Positions 45,478-53,042 of a DNA stretch of 64,000 nt are shown in pieces. The DNA comes from BRH-c54 sp036567945 (GTDB lineage: Bacteria; Bacteroidota; Bacteroidia; Flavobacteriales_E; Vicingaceae), in assembly GCA_036567945.1 (NCBI GenBank), contig DATCTM010000082.1, positions 1-64,000 on the forward strand. The letters run 5' to 3'. Each line of letters opens with the position of its first letter. Position 1 is the first letter of the stretch. Under the pieces are notes generated by a model. It worked only from the letters and a program-made list of their open reading frames with translations, was not told the origin of the DNA and made no database searches. Made by a program: the position numbers and the translations under genes.

Positions 45478-46967
45478 AAATTTTAACCGCAGAACAAACT
45501 AAAGCAGCTGACGATTTTACTATTAAAAACGAACCCATTCCTTCGTTAAACTTAATGGAAAGAGCCGGCAGCAACTGTACTTCGTGGATAATTAATAATT
45601 ATACTACTGATATTCCTGTTATTATTTTTTGTGGAATTGGCAATAATGGTGGTGATGGATTAGTAATTGCTCGTTTGCTAAAGAAAAAAGGATTTGATGT
45701 TTCGATTTATATAGTTGAATTTTCTAAAAAATATTCATCGGACTTCTCTAAAAACCTAAAAAAATTAGAAAAAGAAAAAGCTAACATCCATTTTTTAACC
45801 GAAAACAACTTTTCTTTTCAACTTCCTGAAAATGTATTAATTATTGATGCTATTTTCGGAAACGGACTATCAAAACCAATAAGTGGTTTTATTGCTGAAA
45901 TTATTACGACAATAAACACTTCAAATACTGCTGTTATTGCCATAGATATTCCTTCTGGATTATTTGCTGATAGCAACATTAACAATAATTCAGCAGCCAT
46001 TATTGAAGCGGATTACACCTTAACTATACAACAACCCAAACAAAGTTTTTTTGCCGTAGAAACCCAAAAATATGTTGGAGAATTCATTATCATCAATATT
46101 GGTATTTTACCAGCATTTTTAAACGAAGTGGTTACCGATACTTACTTTGTTACGCACGAATCTGTTTTACCTTTACTTAAAAAGCGTACAAAGTTTAGTC
46201 ATAAAGGAACCTACGGACATTCACTTATTATTGCAGGAAGTAAAGGGAAAATGGGGGCTGCTATTTTGACGTCTCGTGCTTGTTTAAAAATAGGAGCTGG
46301 TTTAGTTACTGCTTTAGTTCCTGAAATTGGTCTAGATGTCACTCAAATTGCTAATCCTGAGGTAATGTGTATTCCTACTTCAGAAAAAGATTTTATTAAC
46401 GAACTTCCTGATTTATCTAATTACAACAGCATTGGTGTTGGTCCGGGAATAGGTACAGAAAAACAAACTCAAAATAGCATTAAACTATTGATACAGAACT
46501 GCAAACAATCGCTTGTTTTAGATGCCGATGCTATTAATATATTAGCAGAAAATAAAACATGGTTGGCTTTTTTACCACCACACACCATCCTTACTCCTCA
46601 TCCAAAAGAATTTGAACGCTTAGTAGGAAAAACATCTAATAGCGAAGAAAAGTGGCAGCTACAAAAAGAATTTGCTATTAAACATCAAGTAATTGTAGTA
46701 CTTAAAGGTGCCTATACCAGCATTGCTTGTCCTACCGGAGAACTATATTTTAACTCCACTGGAAACCCCGGAATGGCTACAGCAGGAAGCGGTGATGTAC
46801 TAACTGGAATAATTACAGGTCTAGTAGCTCAAGGCTACACACCTTCTCAAGCTGCTATTTTAGGAGTTTATGTTCATGGTTTTGCAGGAGATAAGGCCAA
46901 AGAAGTTTTAAGTGAAAATACCTTAATAGCTTCAGATATCATCAATAATTTATATCAATTTTTTTAA
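45474..46967 (+). CDS. nnr: Bifunctional NAD(P)H-hydrate epimerase / ADP-dependent dehydratase
   Basis: 497 residues. Repairs NAD(P)H damaged by hydration. N-terminal epimerase domain (YjeF_N, about 1-210) with GIGNNGGDGLVIARLL and IDAIFGNGLSKP; C-terminal dehydratase domain (about 225-497) with AGSKGKMGAAIL, GVGPGIGTE, VLDADAINIL and NPGMATAGSGDVLTGIITGL. The order matches the bacterial fused enzyme. It overlaps the DUF2752 stop by 4 bp. Confidence 0.96.
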   Translation: MKILTAEQTKAADDFTIKNEPIPSLNLMERAGSNCTSWIINNYTTDIPVIIFCGIGNNGGDGLVIARLLKKKGFDVSIYIVEFSKKYSSDFSKNLKKLEKEKANIHFLTENNFSFQLPENVLIIDAIFGNGLSKPISGFIAEIITTINTSNTAVIAIDIPSGLFADSNINNNSAAIIEADYTLTIQQPKQSFFAVETQKYVGEFIIINIGILPAFLNEVVTDTYFVTHESVLPLLKKRTKFSHKGTYGHSLIIAGSKGKMGAAILTSRACLKIGAGLVTALVPEIGLDVTQIANPEVMCIPTSEKDFINELPDLSNYNSIGVGPGIGTEKQTQNSIKLLIQNCKQSLVLDADAINILAENKTWLAFLPPHTILTPHPKEFERLVGKTSNSEEKWQLQKEFAIKHQVIVVLKGAYTSIACPTGELYFNSTGNPGMATAGSGDVLTGIITGLVAQGYTPSQAAILGVYVHGFAGDKAKEVLSENTLIASDIINNLYQFF

Positions 46968-47062
46968 TAGTGAAATTCAATCAAAAAATCATTTTTTTAT
47001 AAAATACACAACAATCAAACAGATTGTTAATTAATAAATTTATCTATAAAACATTATTTTAC

Positions 47063-47070
47063 TACATTTG
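47063..47070 (+). promoter_or_regulatory. -7 element TACATTTG for DUF5606 gene
   Basis: Exact TAnnTTTG match, 24 bp before the ATG at 47095, in an AT-rich spacer of 127 bp. Confidence 0.55.
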
Positions 47071-47094
47071 TCTTTATAAATTTTAAAATTCAAT

Positions 47095-47643
47095 ATGAAC
47101 ATTACATCAATCATTTCAATTACGGGAAAACCCGGTTTACACAAAATCGTTTCACAAACAAAAAACGGATTAATTGCAGAATCTATAGAAGACGGTAAGC
47201 GTTTTCCTGTTTATGCTTCCGAAAAAGTTAGTGCCATAGAAGACATTAGCATTTATACTAAAACAGACGATATGCCTCTAGTTGAAGTATATCAAAAACT
47301 ATATAAAAAAACTGCAGGAAAAGCAGCTATAGACCATAAAGCTAAGCCGGAAGAACTTCAATCTTTTTTGAAAGAAGTAGTTGATTTTGATGAAGAAAGA
47401 GTGTATAACTCAGATTTAAAAAAACTTTTTCAGTGGTTCAACATTCTTATTAAAGCCGATTTATTAAAAGAGGAGGAAAAAGAAGAAAAATCAACTAAAA
47501 AAGCTACTGCAGATAAAAAAGATGCTAAAGCACCGAAAAAAGCTGCTCCCGCTAAAAAAGTAACTGCCAAGAAAACAACTACGCCTAAAACTTCTAAAGC
47601 TAAGGCTACAACAAAAACGGCTACTCCTTCTAAAAAAGGGTAA
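47095..47643 (+). CDS. DUF5606 protein with basic C-terminal tail
   Basis: 182 residues, cytoplasmic. The N-terminal about 125 residues match the Bacteroidota family DUF5606 (SIISITGKPGLHKIVSQ, GLIAESIEDGKRFPVY, ISIYTKTDDMPL), function unknown; the first about 50 residues may be an SH3-like beta barrel. The last about 50 are a Lys/Ala/Thr low-complexity tail like that of L21 here, consistent with nucleic-acid or ribosome binding (inference). It has its own promoter and terminator. Confidence 0.88.
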   Translation: MNITSIISITGKPGLHKIVSQTKNGLIAESIEDGKRFPVYASEKVSAIEDISIYTKTDDMPLVEVYQKLYKKTAGKAAIDHKAKPEELQSFLKEVVDFDEERVYNSDLKKLFQWFNILIKADLLKEEEKEEKSTKKATADKKDAKAPKKAAPAKKVTAKKTTTPKTSKAKATTKTATPSKKG

Positions 47644-47668
47644 TGCCAATCATTTAATTGCATATTAT

Positions 47669-47700
47669 AAAAATCCTATTGCTTTGTCGATAGGATTTTT
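47669..47700 (+). terminator. Rho-independent terminator after DUF5606 gene
   Basis: AAAAATCCTAT and ATAGGATTTTT form a perfect 11-bp stem with a 10-nt loop, the 3' arm ending in the T-tract. It is 25 bp past the stop. Confidence 0.85.
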
Positions 47701-47723
47701 CATTTAATCATTCTAATACCATT

Positions 47724-49439
47724 ATGGACGCTCATCAACAAGCCAACAACAATAGAAATTTTATTCCTACCTCTTTTACATTAAGCAATTGGGAGTCCGT
47801 TGCTCCTTTTTATGAAAATTTAATAACTAGAAACATCACTACGGTAGCCGAACTGGAGAAATGGCTTATCGACAGAAGTGAATTAGATGCTTTTGTTAGT
47901 GAAAACGTTGGTTGGAAATATATTAAAATGAATATTGATACCACTAATGAAGAGCTAAGCAAAGATTTTCATTATTTTATTAATGAAATTGAACCTAAAA
48001 TTGCTCCCATAAATAACGAACTTAATAAAAAATTTGTAGCCTCTCCTCTACTTTCTCAATTAGATGAAAATACTTATAAAATATACCTAAGAGCCATCAA
48101 AAAAGAAATGGAAATTTTTCGTGAAGAAAATGTTCCTATTCAAACCAAATTAATGGAAAACTCTCAGAAATATGGAGCTATTGTTGGCAGTATGACCATC
48201 AATTTCAACAATAAATCACTTACCCTTCAGCAGGCCAGTAACTTTTTGAAAGAAAACGATAGGGCATTACGCCAAGAAGTTTATTTAACTATTTCCAAAA
48301 GAAAAATTAGCGATAAAGACAAACTAAACGATTTGTTTAGTGAAATGATAACTCTCCGTCATAAAATAGCTCAAAATGCGGGTTTTGAAAACTACAGAGA
48401 CTATATGTTTGCTGAGCTAGGAAGGTTTGATTATACGCCAAAAGATTGTTTTGAATTTCACGAGTCTATCGCCAAAGAAGTAGTTCCTGTTATTAATGAA
48501 TTTGATAGCGAAAGAAAAAACTTATTAGGTGTAGAAACCTTAAAACCGTGGGACAAAATGGTTGATCCTAACGGAGAACAACCTTTAAAACCTGTAGCTT
48601 CGGAAGAAGAATTAATTGATAAAACCATTACTTGTTTCAATAAAATTCATCCTTATTTTGGTGAGTGCATGAAAACCATGAAAGAAATTAAGCACCTTGA
48701 TTTAAGTTCTAAAGTGGGTAAAGCTCCGGGAGGTTTTAATTATCCGCTTTACGAAACAGGTGTGCCTTTTATTTTTATGAATTCTGTTGGTTCTCAAAGA
48801 GATGTGGTAACCATGATTCATGAAGGCGGACATGCAGTACATTCTTTTTTAACAAATGACTTATCGCTTACTGCCTTTAAAGAATTTCCATCAGAAGTAG
48901 CAGAATTAGCATCTATGAGCATGGAGCTTATTTCTATGGATTATTGGGATGTTTTTTACGACAATGAAACAGAATTAAAACGGGCTAAAAAAGAGCAACT
49001 TCAAGGAATTTTAAATACCCTACCTTGGGTAGCTACCATAGATAAATTTCAGCATTTAGTTTACGAAAGACCTGATCATTCTCACAAAGAAAGAGAACAA
49101 CTATGGAATATTTTAATGGATAATTTTAGTAGTGATGTGGTTGATTGGTCGGATTGTGAAGAAGAAAGAAGTTATTATTGGCAAAAACAACTACATTTGT
49201 TTGAAGTACCTTTTTATTATATTGAATATGGTATGGCACAATTAGGGGCAATTGCCGTATGGAGAAACTATAAACAACAACCAGAAAAAGCCTTAAATCA
49301 ATACATAGAAGCCCTAAAACTAGGTTATACTAAACCTATTTCAGAAATATATGCTACTGCAGGAATTGCTTTTGATTTTTCTCAAGACTACATTAAGGAA
49401 TTAATCGATTTTGTTCAATTAGAGATGAATAAATTGTAG
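47724..49439 (+). CDS. M3 family oligoendopeptidase (PepF-like)
   Basis: 571 residues, no signal peptide. Zinc metallopeptidase that cleaves short peptides in the cytoplasm. The metal-binding site is MIHEGGHAVHSF (HExxH, about 370-380), with a downstream Glu in SEVAELASMSMEL as third ligand; the N-terminal helical region is typical of PepF. Size is in the family range (about 560-600). It starts 23 bp after the DUF5606 terminator. Confidence 0.95.
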   Translation: MDAHQQANNNRNFIPTSFTLSNWESVAPFYENLITRNITTVAELEKWLIDRSELDAFVSENVGWKYIKMNIDTTNEELSKDFHYFINEIEPKIAPINNELNKKFVASPLLSQLDENTYKIYLRAIKKEMEIFREENVPIQTKLMENSQKYGAIVGSMTINFNNKSLTLQQASNFLKENDRALRQEVYLTISKRKISDKDKLNDLFSEMITLRHKIAQNAGFENYRDYMFAELGRFDYTPKDCFEFHESIAKEVVPVINEFDSERKNLLGVETLKPWDKMVDPNGEQPLKPVASEEELIDKTITCFNKIHPYFGECMKTMKEIKHLDLSSKVGKAPGGFNYPLYETGVPFIFMNSVGSQRDVVTMIHEGGHAVHSFLTNDLSLTAFKEFPSEVAELASMSMELISMDYWDVFYDNETELKRAKKEQLQGILNTLPWVATIDKFQHLVYERPDHSHKEREQLWNILMDNFSSDVVDWSDCEEERSYYWQKQLHLFEVPFYYIEYGMAQLGAIAVWRNYKQQPEKALNQYIEALKLGYTKPISEIYATAGIAFDFSQDYIKELIDFVQLEMNKL

Positions 49440-49757
49440 AGGTAGCTTATCTTCATATCAATCGAAATTTTACAAGCTAAGGAACGAAGCTTAGTAAAAC
49501 AAAGCCAGAAAAACCTAAGTTCAGCGAAACTAGATTTTGTAAGTTGGGGAATAACATCTTAAGTGGGATGTGTTCTAAGAACAAAAAAACCTAAATTTTT
49601 AGTAATTTTTACTTCTCCAACTATTTTAGTATCTTTAACTTATCAATTTAAACTTTATATTATGAAATAGTCACTAACAACTTGTTTGTTGCAAACAAAC
49701 ACCAATGAAGATAAGGCCATTCCTTATGACAAATAAAAAAACAATAAATATCTACAT
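49440..49757. other. 318-bp spacer with hairpins and a possible leader ORF
   Basis: No conventional gene. It contains (a) an imperfect hairpin at 49468-49499, TTTTACAAGCT pairing with AGCTTAGTAAAA with one bulged base; (b) an 11-bp inverted pair, CTTATCTTCAT at 49446-49456 and ATGAAGATAAG at 49705-49715, 248 bp apart; (c) a near-consensus -7 box TATCTTTA at 49630-49637; (d) a small stem TTGTTTG-TTG-CAAACAA at 49682-49698; and (e) a possible 18-codon ORF. It may be a structured 5' leader or small RNA; no RNA family was recognised. Confidence 0.5.
49630..49637 (+). promoter_or_regulatory. Near-consensus -7 element TATCTTTA
   Basis: One mismatch to TAnnTTTG. If used, it would give a roughly 115-nt leader before the membrane-protein ATG at 49758 containing the small stem and the 18-codon ORF. 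Confidence 0.3.
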
Positions 49758-49761
49758 ATGA
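49705..49761 (+). CDS. Possible 18-residue leader ORF overlapping the next gene
   Basis: ATG at 49705, stop TGA at 49759-49761, reading MKIRPFLMTNKKTINIYI. The last four bases ATGA overlap the ATG of the small membrane-protein gene, the arrangement used for translational coupling. Its start lies in the 3' arm of the 11-bp inverted pair with 49446-49456. Chance is possible at this length, and no ribosome-binding site supports it. Confidence 0.3.
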   Translation: MKIRPFLMTNKKTINIYI

Positions 49762-49958
49762 AAGCAGCAGGAATTATATTACTAGTTATTGGCCTTATTG
49801 GAACCATTGTGTTTGGCTATCAAGCTATTAAAGATTCAGAAAGTTTTAATTTGTTTGGTGTTGATGTAGCAGTTAGTAAAGCCGATTGGACTCCCCTAAT
49901 TATTAGTGGCGCTATACTTATGGTAGGTTTAATAATTACTTTTCTTAAAAAGAAATAA
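49758..49958 (+). CDS. Small two-helix membrane protein
   Basis: 66 residues with two membrane helices (about 4-22 and 46-62) around an acidic loop and a Lys-rich end (FLKKK). No family recognised with confidence; DUF3185-like small stress membrane proteins are similar in layout. It is 6 bp before the DUF1801 gene and shares its transcript. Confidence 0.65.
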   Translation: MKAAGIILLVIGLIGTIVFGYQAIKDSESFNLFGVDVAVSKADWTPLIISGAILMVGLIITFLKKK

Positions 49959-49964
49959 ACAGCA

Positions 49965-50405
49965 ATGGCTACAAAAAATAAGACTACCGAAACAGCAGTT
50001 AATGTAATTGATTTTATTAACTCATTTGTAGAAAATGACCAAAAAAAGGCCGATAGCTTTCAGCTAATTGAGTTGATGACCAAATGGTCAGGATTTGAAC
50101 CTAAAATGTGGGGGCCAAGCATTATTGGTTTTGGCAGTTACCATTATAAATACGCTAGCGGACATGAAGGAGATGCCCCTCTTATTGCTTTCTCTCCCCG
50201 TAAAGCCGCATTCTCTCTTTACGTGTTCTCGTCCACCGAAGAAAACAAACATTTGTTAGAAGGCTTAGGAAAATATAAAATAAGCAAAGCCTGTATTTAT
50301 ATCAAAAAACTATCCGACATCAATACCAATATCTTAGAAAAACTTTGCAAAACTTCCATTGACTATATTAATGAACACCATGAATGTGCTTGTAGAGAAA
50401 AATGA
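49965..50405 (+). CDS. DUF1801 protein
   Basis: 146 residues, cytoplasmic. Matches DUF1801/YdhG-like proteins: MTKWSGFEPKMWGPSIIGFG, KYASGHEGDAPLIAFSPRKA, SLYVF, ACIYIKKLSDIN. The fold is YdhG-like and the function unknown. It is preceded by the two-helix membrane protein and converges with the SpoIID/LytB gene 34 bp later. Confidence 0.88.
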   Translation: MATKNKTTETAVNVIDFINSFVENDQKKADSFQLIELMTKWSGFEPKMWGPSIIGFGSYHYKYASGHEGDAPLIAFSPRKAAFSLYVFSSTEENKHLLEGLGKYKISKACIYIKKLSDINTNILEKLCKTSIDYINEHHECACREK

Positions 50406-50439
50406 AACAGCTTTTTAGTTCTATAAACATTTTCTTATA

Positions 50440-51606
50440 CTAAAACTCCGCCTTAAAAAAATCGAGCGATTCTAAATCTACCATGTGAACATCTTCATAG
50501 TAAAAATGTAAGATTTCTGCGTAGGTATATCCCATTTTCGCCATACGCATAGCTCCTTCTTGGCAAAGTCCTACGCCATGTCCGAAACCTTTGCCTTGCA
50601 ATACCACAAAATTACCTTCTGTTTTTACATCAAATTGTGCCGATTTTAATTTCCAATCTGTTCTAACCTTTACAAAAGGGATTTGCACATTTTGCTTTTC
50701 AAAAAAACGCTCCCTTCCTATCTGAAAATACTCGTAATCGCAACTGTCTTTCAAAATTTCTTTAGGATAACCGTTGGTTATCAAATAATTTGCCCACTCG
50801 TTTTTAGCTATTTTTTTCTGCCAAACAGCATTATTCTCACTCAAACAAAAGCTATCTTTTACCGAACGTAAATAATACAATTCCTGATGCCAAACTTCTT
50901 CAGAGTTAGCAGACTGTCCACCGCAATTAGAATAAAAAGTTGCCGTAATTAAATTAATATCACTATCTACAATTACCGTGTTAGAAGTGAGTAATGCCGA
51001 TTGTTTTATTTGCTCCGATTTAGGTTTTCCATGATACGCTTGACAATGCACCTTATCGCACAAACTAAAGCCTTCAGTTTGATGTTTGTTAATGTTTTTC
51101 AACGCATAAGTGCGACAAATAATGGCTTGCAATTTAAAATATTCTTCCGGTGGACTTTTACCCACCTCGGCTTCCACCACTCCGGCCACATAATGATCGA
51201 TATTAATATTGTTAATCAGTTGCAAATAGCTGTGAAAAGGATGTACTTTAATAAACAAGTTATCTTCATACTGAATAATTTTCCCAACAGGCTTATTGGT
51301 CTTGAGTTTAAAAGCATTTTGATGGCTTACTCCAATAATTCTAATCTTGTTAAAATGTCCATAATCCTTGTCTAACGTTTTTAAAAATACTTTCTGATTT
51401 CTATAGGAAATTTCAATAATTTCGGTGTTGTCAATATCGAGCAATTTACCACTTTCTGTATAAACAACATATTTACCCACTTGAGGATAAAAAACAAATG
51501 ATGTAACCGCTTGTTTATCTAAAATGCCAATGTTTATCAACTCTGCTTTAACAGTAATGGTAACAAAAAATAGGAGGATTAATATGAAAAATTTTCTCAC
51601 CAACAC
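50440..51606 (-). CDS. SpoIID/LytB domain protein
   Basis: 388 residues. Signal peptide, then a SpoIID domain: EAEVGKSPPEEYFKLQAIICRTYAL around 145-170, the Cys-rich CDKVHCQAYHGK, and GFGHGVGLCQEGAMRMAKMG around 345. SpoIID is a lytic transglycosylase acting on denuded glycan in sporulation; LytB homologues enhance amidases. No sporulation is expected here, so a peptidoglycan-remodelling role is likelier. GTG at 51606, TTG at 51603 and GTG at 51600 are all possible starts; the -7 box at 51612-51619 predicts transcription starting near 51605, favouring 51603 or 51600. Confidence 0.88.
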   Translation of the reverse strand: MLVRKFFILILLFFVTITVKAELINIGILDKQAVTSFVFYPQVGKYVVYTESGKLLDIDNTEIIEISYRNQKVFLKTLDKDYGHFNKIRIIGVSHQNAFKLKTNKPVGKIIQYEDNLFIKVHPFHSYLQLINNINIDHYVAGVVEAEVGKSPPEEYFKLQAIICRTYALKNINKHQTEGFSLCDKVHCQAYHGKPKSEQIKQSALLTSNTVIVDSDINLITATFYSNCGGQSANSEEVWHQELYYLRSVKDSFCLSENNAVWQKKIAKNEWANYLITNGYPKEILKDSCDYEYFQIGRERFFEKQNVQIPFVKVRTDWKLKSAQFDVKTEGNFVVLQGKGFGHGVGLCQEGAMRMAKMGYTYAEILHFYYEDVHMVDLESLDFFKAEF

Positions 51607-51611
51607 AAAGT

Positions 51612-51619
51612 CAAAAATA
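51612..51619 (-). promoter_or_regulatory. -7 element TATTTTTG (minus strand) for SpoIID/LytB gene
   Basis: The plus strand reads CAAAAATA, an exact reverse TAnnTTTG match. It lies only 6-12 bp from the candidate start codons, implying a leaderless or nearly leaderless mRNA. Confidence 0.5.
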
Positions 51620-51683
51620 AGTTAAAGGCAAAGTTTAATACCACAAAAGCTTAGAAGTTATACACATTGACCTTTTAATAGCA

Positions 51684-52526
51684 TTAATACTTCAAATGAA
51701 ATTCAACCAATTCATTTATAGGTTGTTGAACAACTTTTCCTATAACAACTCCATAATCTTTTGCTACAAAAGCAATATGCTTTTGAAAATAAAAACCTAT
51801 AGATCCCACTATGTGTAATGGATATTGTTGATAGTTGGGATACATCACAATATATTGCTTAAAAAACTCATGAAAACTTTGATGAATAATGGCATTAATC
51901 TCAGTTTCGTTTTCATGTTTTAAAATGAATTGAGCAAAACTTGCTAAAAACCTATTGGGCAAAGCTTGTTTATATACCTTATCTAAAATAGTATTTAAAT
52001 TAAGTTCGGGAAAAGTGTGCTTAAAATCTGTACTTACTTTATCGGACAACTGCCCATGAAGCAACTTTTTAATAAACAATTTACCTAAATGCACTCCACC
52101 ACCTTCATCCCCCAAAATATATCCCAAAGCAGGAATATTGTGGGTAATGTCTTTTCCGTTAAACAAACAAGTATTCGCTCCTGTACCTAAAATAGCTACC
52201 AAACCCGATTCGTTTTTACAAGCAGCCCTTGCCGCAGCCAATAAATCATGAGCCACCGTTATGTTAGCATTCGTAAAAAATTGAGCAAAAATAGCGGCTA
52301 AAAAGGTTTGTTTTTCGGCTGAAGAACAACCAGCCCCATAAAAAAACACTTCCTCCACTTCCTCTTTTTTTACTGCTAATATTGAAGCTGACAATTCCTT
52401 TAAAACAACGGCTGAATCAACAAAATAAGGATTAAACCCCATAGTTGAACAAGCTAACACTTCGGTTTTATCATTAATTAATCTCCAATCTGTTTTGGTG
52501 GAGCCGCTATCTGCAACTAAAATCAT
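51684..52526 (-). CDS. BadF/BadG-type ATPase family, probable N-acetylglucosamine kinase
   Basis: 280 residues from the ATG at 52526; a TTG-type extension to 52556 is not needed. ASKHA fold with ADSGSTKTDWRLI (phosphate 1), LGTGANTCLFNG (phosphate 2) and LGDEGGGVHLGK. It belongs to the BadF/BadG/BcrA/BcrD family whose bacterial members with this length and motif set include N-acetylglucosamine kinases; amino-sugar recycling is the likely role. It lies 77 bp upstream of the SpoIID/LytB gene on the same strand, which has its own -7 box. Confidence 0.82.
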   Translation of the reverse strand: MILVADSGSTKTDWRLINDKTEVLACSTMGFNPYFVDSAVVLKELSASILAVKKEEVEEVFFYGAGCSSAEKQTFLAAIFAQFFTNANITVAHDLLAAARAACKNESGLVAILGTGANTCLFNGKDITHNIPALGYILGDEGGGVHLGKLFIKKLLHGQLSDKVSTDFKHTFPELNLNTILDKVYKQALPNRFLASFAQFILKHENETEINAIIHQSFHEFFKQYIVMYPNYQQYPLHIVGSIGFYFQKHIAFVAKDYGVVIGKVVQQPINELVEFHLKY

Positions 52527-52613
52527 GGTGCTAAAATTTTTCACTAAACTAATCAATAAAAAATTGAAAATAAACCATTTTGTGTTACTTTTAATTGCAA
52601 ATTTGTGGGTAGA

Positions 52614-53042
52614 ATGAAAAGATTATTGATTTTTATAAGTTTAGGATGTGTACTTCAGGTTGGTTTTGCTCAAAACGATACCACAGATATTCCTGCCAGA
52701 AAACTGTCTTTCAATGATTTTATGGCGTATTACTCTACCAACGACACTTCTGCTGCGGTTATTGAGTTTTTCTTTGAACGAAAAGAAACCAATGCAGTAA
52801 CAGAAATGATGTTTTTACCACTTTCTGCCGGAGTATTTTTGCTTTCACCATCTTTAGGTTTTGGTATGGGAGTAATCAGTATCCCATTTTTTATTCACGG
52901 CACTTACACACTTATTCGGTTTAATAAAAAGAAGCTCAAACGCATATTAATTGAGTATAATGAAACGGGGTACTTACCCAAAAACATCAGAAAAAAAGCC
53001 AATAAAATTATCTACTACTACTCTCTTCCTGATGATTTTTGA
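52614..53042 (+). CDS. Small membrane protein of unknown function
   Basis: 142 residues from the ATG at 52614; the GTG at 52605 would add three residues. Signal peptide ending GFAQ (1-20), a polar region, a hydrophobic hairpin of two helices (about 65-95), then a basic tail (RFNKKKLKRILIE). Family not recognised. Its 3' end overlaps the 3' end of aroA on the other strand by 35 bp. It is divergent from the GlcNAc-kinase-like gene across 87 bp. Confidence 0.7.
   Translation: MKRLLIFISLGCVLQVGFAQNDTTDIPARKLSFNDFMAYYSTNDTSAAVIEFFFERKETNAVTEMMFLPLSAGVFLLSPSLGFGMGVISIPFFIHGTYTLIRFNKKKLKRILIEYNETGYLPKNIRKKANKIIYYYSLPDDF

Noticed and set aside
49758..49958. Toxin of a small toxin-antitoxin pair with the 18-codon ORF
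   Set aside because: Two-helix layout is compatible, but the upstream ORF is too short and basic to be a known antitoxin and no antisense RNA promoter is seen.
50440..51606. Sporulation gene spoIID
   Set aside because: The domain is SpoIID/LytB-like but the context is Gram-negative Bacteroidota without sporulation genes; a peptidoglycan role is likelier.
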